Assembly (NCBI GenBank): GCA_031258895.1
Contig: JAIRMF010000086.1
Span: forward strand, 1-8,814
Reading direction: 5' to 3'
Length of the DNA: 8,814 bases
Source of the DNA: Dysgonamonadaceae bacterium
Lineage (GTDB): Bacteria; Bacteroidota; Bacteroidia; Bacteroidales; Azobacteroidaceae
Below the pieces are notes generated by a model, which worked only from the letters and a program-made list of their open reading frames with translations, searched no databases and was not told the origin of the DNA. A program made the position numbers and the translations under genes. Shown piece after piece: positions 1-6,354 of this stretch. Every line of letters begins with the position of its first letter. Position 1 is the first letter of the stretch.

Positions 1-1164
1 TTTACCAAATGCGTCGAGACCTGGAACGGATCGAAATGGATACAGACCTGCCCGCCGGAAGGGCCTGCCGAGTCTCCCGAACCTCTTTCTGCGGTTCAAT
101 GCGTCATAACTCCCAAGGAAAACAGCAACCCTACTTATATCGCCATATTTGACCCTGACGCCAAGTATTATGAGTTCTTTCTCAAAGGAGTTTCGCAGGG
201 TGTTCAGAGTAACAACAGCATAACATTTAAACCAGAGCAAGACGCTTCCGACGTCACCGTCAAGTACTACTATTCTCCGGAATTCCTGAAGCCGAAGATG
301 ATTGACGTTGAGGGTTCCGATTCGTGGTACTATGGTGAGCCTCCAAATGCAACAGCCAATGTTACTATCGACGATTTTAAGATGAGTCGGACGGAAATAA
401 CACAGGCACAGTTTGAGTACGTGATGGGCAAAAATCCCTCTGATTTCCAGTGCGGGGGAAACACCCATGCTAACACCTATGCTAATCAAGGTAATGCAAC
501 TTCAACTTTGCCTGTTGAATATGTTAACTGGTATCAGGCTATTACTTACTGTAACAAATTGAGCATTATTGAAGGCAAGCAACCGTGTTATACCGTCAGT
601 ACCGTAACAGATTGGGAAAATTTACCTTATGATGACATTCCCTTAGAAGACCGCGATACCGAATGGGATAAAGCCATGTGCGATTTCAGTCAGAATGGCT
701 ATCGTCTTCCAACCGAGTCCGAATGGGAATATGCTGCTCGCGGCGGAAAGAAGATGGTACAAAATCAGAGATATTCCGGCAGTGACATTCTTTGCGATGT
801 TGCCTGGTATACCGAAAATAACAACACAAAGACTACTTGCAACGGCACAGCCAGCGGTATTCAAGGCACCAAGCCCGTAGCTAAGAAAATCGAAAATGAG
901 CTTGAGCTTTGTGATATGAGTGGTAATGTTTTAGAATGGTGTTGGAACTGGTATAGTGCTAGTGGTACAGAATATCCCGCAGCTACACCGACCGGTAAAG
1001 TGGAGTCTATCGGCAGCACTAAAAAACGCGTCATACGCGGCGGCTACTGGATCAGCACGGCGTCCTACTGCCCAGTCTCGTATCGCGACACGGAGGGCAA
1101 CAGTCCGTACGAACGTACCTACTATCGCGGCTTCCGCGTTGCCGCAAGTATAATAAAAGAATAA
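1..1164 (+). CDS. SUMF1/FGE-like C-type-lectin-fold protein, 5' end missing
   Basis: The reading frame is open from base 1 to the TAA at 1162-1164, so the gene begins off the left edge. An internal ATG at 298 is probably not the true start, because coding sequence continues in frame before it. The visible 387 residues begin with a short stretch containing ETWNGSKWIQTCP, then a region of no recognised family. From about base 385 a formylglycine-generating-enzyme-type (FGE-sulfatase, PF03781) domain follows. Its hallmarks are RLPTESEWEYAARGG (bases about 703-750), MSGNVLEWCWNW (about 916-951), RVIRGGYW (1027-1050) and GFRVA at the C terminus. A true FGE has a cysteine pair after the GG; here only the second (TASYC) remains and the first position is Ser. 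It is therefore probably a binding protein rather than a sulfatase activator. Many Bacteroidota relatives are exported lipoproteins, but the signal region is not visible. The C-terminal segment resembles a DGR variable region (see the separate entry). It converges on rpoN with a 54-base gap and no clear terminator. Confidence 0.88.
   Translation, partial: FTKCVETWNGSKWIQTCPPEGPAESPEPLSAVQCVITPKENSNPTYIAIFDPDAKYYEFFLKGVSQGVQSNNSITFKPEQDASDVTVKYYYSPEFLKPKMIDVEGSDSWYYGEPPNATANVTIDDFKMSRTEITQAQFEYVMGKNPSDFQCGGNTHANTYANQGNATSTLPVEYVNWYQAITYCNKLSIIEGKQPCYTVSTVTDWENLPYDDIPLEDRDTEWDKAMCDFSQNGYRLPTESEWEYAARGGKKMVQNQRYSGSDILCDVAWYTENNNTKTTCNGTASGIQGTKPVAKKIENELELCDMSGNVLEWCWNWYSASGTEYPAATPTGKVESIGSTKKRVIRGGYWISTASYCPVSYRDTEGNSPYERTYYRGFRVAASIIKE
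1027..1140 (+). other. Candidate DGR variable repeat (VR) at the C terminus of the SUMF1-like protein
   Basis: The last ~38 codons of the SUMF1-fold domain alternate two codon classes. Scaffold codons such as CGC, GGC, TGG, GCG, TGC, GTC, TCG, CCG, CGT and TTC contain almost no adenine. Between them lie codons that each equal an AAN codon with changes only at its first two positions: TAC 1045, ATC 1051, AGC 1054, ACG 1057, TCC 1063, TAC 1066, TAT 1081, GAC 1087, ACG 1090, GAG 1093, TAC 1108, GAA 1111, ACC 1117, TAC 1120 and TAT 1123. This is what adenine-specific mutagenic retrohoming from an Asn-rich template repeat would leave. The C-terminal position on a C-type-lectin/FGE fold and the ~115-base length match known DGR variable proteins such as Treponema TvpA. 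Neither a template repeat nor a reverse transcriptase is visible here, so the call rests on pattern alone. The alternative is an ordinary diverged SUMF1 paralogue. Confidence 0.45.
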
Positions 1165-1218
1165 TTGTCCGGCTGGAAATAAAACAGGGCTACCACGAAA
1201 AAATAACGGCCCAGAAGG

Positions 1219-2685
1219 CTATCTCTTGCCGTCGCACAGCTCTTTCCTCAGCCTCGCCGGCGGAATACCGAGCTGTTCGCGGTACTTCGCAATCGTCCGA
1301 CGCGCAGGACAGTACCCCTCCTCCTTGAGCTTCAACAAAAGAATGTCGTCCGTAAACGGCGCCGTCTTGTCCTCCTCCTCCACTATGCGGCGAAGACAAG
1401 ACTTGATCTCACGTGTCGACGTATCCTCGTTCTCACTGTTTTTCGCATGTTTCGAAAAGAAAAATTTGAGAGGATAAACGCCGAAATTGGTCTGAACATA
1501 CTTGCTATTGCCGACGCGAGATATGGTCGCAACATTATACCCGCAAATGTCCGCCACATCCTTCAAAATCATCGGACGCAAATCAGACTCCTCGCCCGAA
1601 AAGAAAAAATCGCGCTGAAGACCGATAATAGCCTCCATCGTGGTACGTAACGTCATCCTGCGCTGCTCTATCGCGTCAATAAACCAGCGAGCGGAATCTA
1701 TCTTGCTGTTGATAAAAGAAAGAACCTCCTTCCGCTCCGACTCCGGCAAATTGCGGGCGTGAGAATACCTCTCAAGAAGTCGACTGTAATTGTTGTTGAT
1801 GCGAAGATCAGGAATGTTTTCGTTCATGCTCAAAATGAGTTCGCCGTTGACGTCCTCAACAAAAAAATCCGGCGTCACATGAGACATCTTCGTCTCCATG
1901 CTGTTCCCAAACGTGTTCCCAGGCTTCGGATTCAAAGAAGTTATCTCGCCAATCGCACCCTTCAACCGATCCTCGTCAATCCCAAGAATGCGGAGTATCT
2001 TCCCGTACTGCCTCTTCGTGAACTCGTCAAAACAACCCTCCAATACCTCTATCGCCGTCTGTCTGTCCTCTGTTGCCTGCCTGCGGCGAATCTGCAACAA
2101 AAGACAGTCCCGAAGATCAACCGCGCCGATACCCGCCGGATCAAGCTCCTGTACCGCCTTGAGCGTCTCCCGAATCTCGCCCTCCGAAACTTCCATGCCG
2201 TACTGAAAAGCAAGATCGTCGGAAATAGACGATATGGATTGTCGAATGTAACCGTCGTTATCTATGCACCCGATAAGATAGTCGCCAACCTGAAACTGCC
2301 GGTCGGTCAGCTTCTTCAAATGAAACTGAGAGAAAAGATGCTCACGGAACGACCTGTCTTCGGAATACGGCGTCTCCTCCTTCCATTCCCTGCTCGAAGT
2401 GTAGGCCTGCTGCAACTTGACGTCGGGAATCTCCTCCTCCGAACGGTAATCGCCAAGCTCAATCTCGGTGCGCTCCTGCTCGCTGTCTTCAATACTCGCC
2501 GCATTCGGCTCATCCTCGGACTGCCTTTCCTGCGTCTCCTCCAAAGCGGGATTTTCTTCAAGCTCGCGATTGACGCGCTCCTCCATCTCTATGCCGGTCA
2601 ATTCAAGCAATTTTATCTGCTGGATCTGAAGCGGCGAAAGTTTCTGTTGCTGTTTTTGCGATAGCTGCTGGTGGAAACTGCTCAT
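1219..2685 (-). CDS. rpoN: RNA polymerase sigma-54 factor
   Basis: This is sigma-54, which directs core RNA polymerase to -24/-12 promoters and needs AAA+ enhancer-binding activators. The 488-residue length is full for the family. Region I (residues about 1-50) is Gln/Leu-rich, with QQKLSPLQIQQIKLLEL and then ELEENPALEE. An acidic linker (about 51-110) follows. The core-binding region contains DNDGYI (142-147), LDPAGIGAVDLRDCLL (181-196) and LNPKPG (251-256). The helix-turn-helix region includes LKDVADICGYNVATISRV (374-391) followed by KYVQTNFGVYPLKFFFS. The RpoN box is ARRTIAKYRE at 461-470, nearly the canonical ARRTVAKYRE. The ATG at 2685 gives a standard sigma-54 N terminus. It lies 17 bases after the stop of the DUF4270 gene on the same strand and probably shares its transcript. 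No enhancer-binding protein gene is in the window. Its codon third positions favour G/T, unlike the C/A-ending codons of the two genes upstream in the same apparent operon. Confidence 0.97.
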   Translation of the reverse strand: MSSFHQQLSQKQQQKLSPLQIQQIKLLELTGIEMEERVNRELEENPALEETQERQSEDEPNAASIEDSEQERTEIELGDYRSEEEIPDVKLQQAYTSSREWKEETPYSEDRSFREHLFSQFHLKKLTDRQFQVGDYLIGCIDNDGYIRQSISSISDDLAFQYGMEVSEGEIRETLKAVQELDPAGIGAVDLRDCLLLQIRRRQATEDRQTAIEVLEGCFDEFTKRQYGKILRILGIDEDRLKGAIGEITSLNPKPGNTFGNSMETKMSHVTPDFFVEDVNGELILSMNENIPDLRINNNYSRLLERYSHARNLPESERKEVLSFINSKIDSARWFIDAIEQRRMTLRTTMEAIIGLQRDFFFSGEESDLRPMILKDVADICGYNVATISRVGNSKYVQTNFGVYPLKFFFSKHAKNSENEDTSTREIKSCLRRIVEEEDKTAPFTDDILLLKLKEEGYCPARRTIAKYREQLGIPPARLRKELCDGKR

Positions 2686-2702
2686 ACCGTGAACTGAGAT
2701 CG

Positions 2703-4061
2703 TTAATTGTCCGGACCGGAACTTGAAGCCGTTACCCTGATTTTCAGATTGTCCCTGTCTGTCTTCAGTTTTACGCCCGAAAGGGCAAGGCTGGGAGAGG
2801 TTGCGTAGTCAGTGGGGACGCTTTCGCTGTTGTATGTCCACGATGTCTGAACCGGAACCAGCAGGAGTTTTAGCGTGTCTTCTCCGGTCTTCCTGTTGTC
2901 AATGAAGTTCTTCACCGCACCGGCAATGTTTGAGAAGTCGTAGGAGTATTTCGAGGAATTGAAGGTGGCGGTAAAGGTGGTTATATCGTCGGCGACCTTC
3001 TGTTTCTCAAAGAAATCGAGAAGCGAATCCTGATGAATAAGCAGCAGTTTCGACATCTCGGTAGACGTGTGAACCGTACCCGGCAGGGGCAAAGAATATT
3101 CCCTCTCGCTTGGGACGTACGGATTGAGAGACAGAGAAACGGCGCTGAAATGTTTATTCGCGACTCCCCGAACTATTTCCTCCGCAGGGATACTGATTTC
3201 GGTGTAGACTCCTGCGGGCGATTTGATGTAGGCTATCGAATCGTTGTTGTCGGTGAGGAATTCGTCGTTGGAATTCTTGAACGAATTGACCTGAACAACC
3301 TCTTTCGTGACGGCAAGCGTAGCCCATCGACTGCTGTCGTTTGTCGTATAGTAGATATGTATTTCGGTGTTTATGTTGTTGAGCATGGAACCGACGCCGT
3401 ATGAACTTGCCATGTAGAGGCCGGGGAAAACTTTGCGGAACTCTTCCAGATCGTTAAAGATAGCGGAATCGGTTTTGTTCTTTGCTTTGTCGAAAAGTTT
3501 TTGTCCCGTCGCATCGGGCAGTTTGATATAGAGGTTGTATTCGTAGCCGGTTGCAGCGAGCAGGCTGTCTGATATTTCCATATTACGGGCTGTGTACGGG
3601 TACCGTGCGAGGGGATTTGAGACGTCGGCGAATTCTTCCGGATTGACATTGGTGTAATAGCGTTTTTCGAGCGTTTTGTTGAGAGGAAAGACCGTCAGTT
3701 CCATAGGTGCAAGCGAATCCCCGACGTATTTGTAGGTCATGGAGAGGAATATGGAATCTATATTGCCGCTTTCCACACCGTCCACATCTACAAATCCGAC
3801 CGAGGGATAAAATTCACATGCGTATCCTGCTTTGACGACGCCGAAATCGGGGTCATAATAATTTCCGAGTGAACCTTTGGTGGCTCTTGCGTATACGGAG
3901 TCCACACGTATGGTTTTGGCCGTGACGCCGATTGTAGCGTCGTATATACTGACCCTGTCGGTATCGGGCTGCACGCTTGTCCCTATGTTTGATATGTCTT
4001 CACAGGCGTAGAGGATGAGTCCGGCGATTAACAGGTTTATGAACGTTTTAGTTTTCATCAT
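2703..4061 (-). CDS. DUF4270 family lipoprotein
   Basis: This 452-residue exported lipoprotein of unknown function is assigned to DUF4270 by recall of the family pattern. It has a short charged N terminus (MMKTKT), a hydrophobic stretch and a lipobox ending in LILYAC, with the lipidated Cys at residue 20. Acidic residues (ED) directly follow the Cys, which resembles the Bacteroidota lipoprotein export signal and would suit surface exposure; that is inference. The mature start (SNIGTSVQPDTDRVSIYDAT) and the block VDSVYARATKGSLGNYYDP (residues about 54-72) are typical of the family. The rest looks like a beta-rich, Ser/Thr/Asn-containing extracellular domain with no catalytic motif that I recognise. 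The second Met codon (4058) is an equally possible start. The start lies 6 bases after the stop of the starch-synthase-like gene, so the two are almost certainly cotranscribed. Pairing of these two families is, from memory, common in Bacteroidota. Confidence 0.85.
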   Translation of the reverse strand: MMKTKTFINLLIAGLILYACEDISNIGTSVQPDTDRVSIYDATIGVTAKTIRVDSVYARATKGSLGNYYDPDFGVVKAGYACEFYPSVGFVDVDGVESGNIDSIFLSMTYKYVGDSLAPMELTVFPLNKTLEKRYYTNVNPEEFADVSNPLARYPYTARNMEISDSLLAATGYEYNLYIKLPDATGQKLFDKAKNKTDSAIFNDLEEFRKVFPGLYMASSYGVGSMLNNINTEIHIYYTTNDSSRWATLAVTKEVVQVNSFKNSNDEFLTDNNDSIAYIKSPAGVYTEISIPAEEIVRGVANKHFSAVSLSLNPYVPSEREYSLPLPGTVHTSTEMSKLLLIHQDSLLDFFEKQKVADDITTFTATFNSSKYSYDFSNIAGAVKNFIDNRKTGEDTLKLLLVPVQTSWTYNSESVPTDYATSPSLALSGVKLKTDRDNLKIRVTASSSGPDN

Positions 4062-4067
4062 TTGATT

Positions 4068-4880
4068 TTATTGAAGCAAAGTATTGTAGAATGCGTCGAA
4101 TGTGTCGATATCGTCTTGACCGGGTTGATATGGCAGGAACAGCAGTTTTTCTTTCTGCGAGGCATATTCCACAAGTTCCGGATTCACCTCGTTACTGCCT
4201 GCGATTACACCGTCGGAAAAGTCGATAGCGAGTTTATTGACTGCGACGTGATCGGGTTTTTCTTTGACCGAGTTTAGGTCATTGAATGTTACGCCGTCGA
4301 TTTTTGCTTTGTTTACGAATTCTTCGCTGTACGGTCTGCGGAAGTCGTCGTTGTAGAGGGAGTATATAACCTTTGAATTTTTGTAGCACGGGTCGCCTTT
4401 GAAATGTTTTTTGACGTATAGCGGTGCGAGCGCTGTGATGGAGCCGTGGCAATGTACGATGTCGGGCACCCAGCGGAGTTTTTTGATAGTTTCGAGGACT
4501 CCCCGGACGTAGAATATGCTGCGTTCTTCATTGTCTGCGAATCCGTCGCCTTTGGCGTCGACCATGACGTATTTACGTTTGAAGAATTCTTCGTTGTCGA
4601 TGAAGTATATTTGTATATGGTTGGAGTGTACCGACGCCACTTTGATGATGAGGTGATGGTCTGCGCCGTTTATGATGATATTCAGTCCGGACAGGCGGAT
4701 AACTTCATGTAGTTGGTTACGTCGTTCGCTCACGCATCCGAATCTCGGCATGAATGTACGTATTTCTTTCCCGCTGTTTAGGATACCCATTTGCAGGTTA
4801 CGGGCTGTTATCGACATTTCGGTACTTGGGAGATAGGGATAGATCTCGGTTGCGATTAGGAGGACTTTTTTGTACGGCAT
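4068..4880 (-). CDS. Half-length starch/glycogen synthase-like protein (GT5 N-terminal domain only)
   Basis: The 270 residues match the N-terminal catalytic subdomain of GT5 glycogen/starch synthases. VLLIATEIYPYLPSTE (residues 6-21) sits where GlgA has its nucleotide-binding entry. GKEIRTFMPRFG (37-48) and PDIVHCHGSITALAPLYVK (139-157) match the PDxVHxHDWHTAL region. A full GlgA is about 470-500 residues, and the whole C-terminal GT-B domain that binds the nucleotide sugar is absent. The ADP-glucose-binding KxGG motif near the N terminus is also missing (STEMS there), and the HDWH-type motif reads HGSI. Catalysis as a glycogen synthase is therefore unlikely; a structural or sensory role is possible but unproven. 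The frame is intact and ends cleanly, so this is not a fresh pseudogene. It is the first gene of the apparent operon with the DUF4270 lipoprotein and rpoN, about 25 bases downstream of a predicted transcription start. Confidence 0.85.
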   Translation of the reverse strand: MPYKKVLLIATEIYPYLPSTEMSITARNLQMGILNSGKEIRTFMPRFGCVSERRNQLHEVIRLSGLNIIINGADHHLIIKVASVHSNHIQIYFIDNEEFFKRKYVMVDAKGDGFADNEERSIFYVRGVLETIKKLRWVPDIVHCHGSITALAPLYVKKHFKGDPCYKNSKVIYSLYNDDFRRPYSEEFVNKAKIDGVTFNDLNSVKEKPDHVAVNKLAIDFSDGVIAGSNEVNPELVEYASQKEKLLFLPYQPGQDDIDTFDAFYNTLLQ

Positions 4881-4909
4881 TTTATTTATAGATTAGTTTA
4901 AAACGGGTA

Positions 4910-4941
4910 CAAAGGTAATAAAAAAAACCCGGACGGTCAAG
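4910..4941 (-). promoter_or_regulatory. Bacteroidota sigma-ABfr-type promoter for the GT5-like / DUF4270 / rpoN operon
   Basis: Read on the minus strand, TACCTTTG (4917-4910) is a perfect TAnnTTTG -7 element. CTTG (4941-4938) lies upstream as the -33 element (consensus TTTG), which puts 20 bases between TTG and the -7 box. The predicted start is near 4904, giving a leader of about 25 bases before the ATG at 4880. The leader (TAAACTAATCTATAAATAAA as transcribed) has no Shine-Dalgarno, as is usual in this phylum. A 16-base block around the -7 element recurs in the promoter at 8709-8739. Confidence 0.72.
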
Positions 4942-4949
4942 AGGGCACA

Positions 4950-4965
4950 ATATAAATACTTATAT
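4950..4965. repeat. AT-rich inverted repeat in the divergent intergenic region
   Basis: ATATAA (4950-4955) and TTATAT (4960-4965) form a perfect 6-base inverted repeat around a 4-base centre. It lies between the two divergent genes, just upstream of the -33 element of the minus-strand promoter. It could be an operator for a dimeric regulator, but short AT repeats arise easily by chance in intergenic DNA. Confidence 0.25.
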
Positions 4966-4993
4966 TCGGGCGTAATGTTTCACAAATTTCGAT

Positions 4994-5001
4994 TAGTTTT
5001 G
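4994..5001 (+). promoter_or_regulatory. Possible -7 element for the deacetylase-hisD pair
   Basis: TAGTTTTG fits the TAnnTTTG consensus and would place the transcription start close to 5007, leaving a leader of only about 10 bases before the ATG at 5017. No TTTG-like -33 element lies at the usual ~19-base spacing, so this is a weak call. No better candidate is visible between 4881 and 5016. Confidence 0.3.
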
Positions 5002-5016
5002 TAGGTTTTTTAGCGT

Positions 5017-6324
5017 ATGGGCATGGTATTGATTTTCTATCCTTTTGGAGATTCGGGGCGGTTGTCGTATGCGGCGGGACACATCTTCGGCAGCCTGTCG
5101 GGAGTCGAGTTTGAGGTTACCGGCGACAGGGCGCGTTTTGTGTCCCATGTCGGGGTTGCGATTGATTATTCTCCTGAGGGGATTGGGCACGGGTTTCGCG
5201 TTGTTCCGTCCGGTTTGTTGGAGGGGCGGGGATATTCGGTGGTTAATGATTTGCGGGAAGGCGGATGGGAGGGAATGTATTGCATTTTTTTCAGTGGTGT
5301 TGGGGACATACCGTTTGACATTTTCTCGGCTGTTTTCTATTTTCTGACCTCGTATGAGGAGTATTTTTCGGATGATCTTGACGGTCACGGGCGTTATGAT
5401 ATGTTTGTTTCGCTGGCGTTTCGCAGGGGTTTTCTTGATATTCCGCTGGTTGATCGTTGGGCTGTGACGTTTCGTGAGGAATTGAGCCGGAGGTTTCCTT
5501 TGTTTGAGTTCAGGCCGCGGGAATACAGGTTTGTGGTCACGTTTGACGTTGATTTTCCTTACCGGTATCGTCACAGGGGTTTTATGAGGAATGTGAGGAG
5601 TTTTGCGGGGAATTTTTTGCGGGGTGATTATGGGGGTATTCGGGATCATTTCGGGGTTCTTTTGGGCTTGTCGGAGGATCCTTATTTGGAAGTTTTGCGC
5701 CGCATTGAGACGGATGTTAGGCGGGCCGGGTTGCGGTATTTGCTTTTTATTTTGTTGGGTGGCGGTGATGACGTCGGACATTCCGGCGGCTGTTTGGGCG
5801 GTGATTTTTTGAAGTTTGTTTCTTTGTTGGAGCGGGATTGTGTCGGTCTTCACCCGTCGTACGGGTCTTACGGTGATTTGTCATGTCTTGTCGGGGAGAA
5901 ATCCGGGCTTGAGGCTATTTTGGATTGCGGGAGTATAGTTCGTTGTCGTCGTCATTTTTTGCGTTACACTTGTCCGGGGTCGTTTCGGGAGGCTTTTTCG
6001 GCGGGATTTACGGATGATTACACGCTTGCTTTTGCGGGTTCCCCCGGGTATCGTTCGGGGACTTCCGTTCCTTACCGTTTTTACGATGTTGAGCGCGATA
6101 TTTTGACCGGCCTAACGATTCACCCTACCGTCATGATGGATACCACGCTTATTTGTCATTTGGGTCTCGGTCCCGATGCCGCATTTGATGTTATCAGCGG
6201 GCTTGCCGGCGCGAGCAGGGCTGTCGGCGGTGATTTCACATGTCTTTGGCACAATTCCAACCTTGCCGGTCGCGGCAACAGGTGGTATGAGGTATTTGCG
6301 CGCAGTTTACGTGAGTTACAATAA
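5017..6324 (+). CDS. Polysaccharide deacetylase-like (CE4) family protein
   Basis: The 435 residues have the layout of a Bacteroidota family of CE4 (NodB-fold) deacetylase-like proteins. About 170 N-terminal residues of unassigned sequence include FYFLTSYEEYF (107-117). The NodB-like part then starts with TFDVDFPYRYRHRG (175-188), where D177/D179 would be the catalytic base and metal ligand. GLHPSYGSY (277-285) supplies a metal-binding His279, although the second His of the classical HxxxH motif is not evident. Later landmarks are RRHFLRY (311-317), TDDYTLAFAGSPGYRSGT (332-349), LTIHPTVMMD (366-375) and LWHNS (410-414). The likely substrate is an N-acetylated cell-surface glycan, but this is not shown. 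No signal peptide is seen, so a cytoplasmic precursor is possible. ATG 5017 was chosen; ATG 5023 is an alternative. hisD follows after 30 bases, probably on the same transcript. The coding strand is extremely G/T-rich (bases 5221-5280 have 29 G and 4 C by hand count). Confidence 0.82.
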   Translation: MGMVLIFYPFGDSGRLSYAAGHIFGSLSGVEFEVTGDRARFVSHVGVAIDYSPEGIGHGFRVVPSGLLEGRGYSVVNDLREGGWEGMYCIFFSGVGDIPFDIFSAVFYFLTSYEEYFSDDLDGHGRYDMFVSLAFRRGFLDIPLVDRWAVTFREELSRRFPLFEFRPREYRFVVTFDVDFPYRYRHRGFMRNVRSFAGNFLRGDYGGIRDHFGVLLGLSEDPYLEVLRRIETDVRRAGLRYLLFILLGGGDDVGHSGGCLGGDFLKFVSLLERDCVGLHPSYGSYGDLSCLVGEKSGLEAILDCGSIVRCRRHFLRYTCPGSFREAFSAGFTDDYTLAFAGSPGYRSGTSVPYRFYDVERDILTGLTIHPTVMMDTTLICHLGLGPDAAFDVISGLAGASRAVGGDFTCLWHNSNLAGRGNRWYEVFARSLRELQ

Positions 6325-6354
6325 ATTTTTATTACAATAAACAATACGTATTTT

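Noticed and set aside
298..1164. ATG at 298 as the true start of the SUMF1-like gene
   Set aside because: The same frame stays open to base 1 with normal coding sequence, so the gene very likely begins upstream of the window.
1165..1218. Bidirectional terminator between the SUMF1-like gene and rpoN
   Set aside because: The best pairing (GGGC 1187-1190 with GCCC 1209-1212) has only four base pairs, an 18-base loop and no following T run in either direction.
1759..2664. 301-codon open frame on the plus strand opposite rpoN
   Set aside because: rpoN is unmistakable on the minus strand with all family motifs. The opposite frame has no recognisable domain.
2686..2702. Replication origin at the strand-bias flip
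   Set aside because: The gap is only 17 bases, lies within a likely operon, and shows no DnaA boxes, AT-rich unwinding region or dnaA/dnaN neighbour.
1162..2714. 11-base direct repeat TAATTGTCCGG at 1162-1172 and 2704-2714, flanking rpoN
   Set aside because: About nine 11-base exact repeat pairs are expected by chance in a window of this size. The copies are not at equivalent positions relative to rpoN, and no mobile-element gene lies between them.
4993..5853. 286-codon open frame on the minus strand opposite the deacetylase-like gene
   Set aside because: It is a product of the G/T-rich coding strand, which gives few stops on the other strand. The translation is rich in Lys, Pro, Arg, Ile, Gln and Asn without any family motif, and the plus-strand gene has clear CE4-like motifs.
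6246..6266. Possible sigma-54 promoter (TTGGCAC followed by TTGC)
   Set aside because: The TTGC lies ten bases after TGGCAC instead of five, and the site is inside the deacetylase-like coding sequence. No proper -24/-12 site was seen in the intergenic regions.
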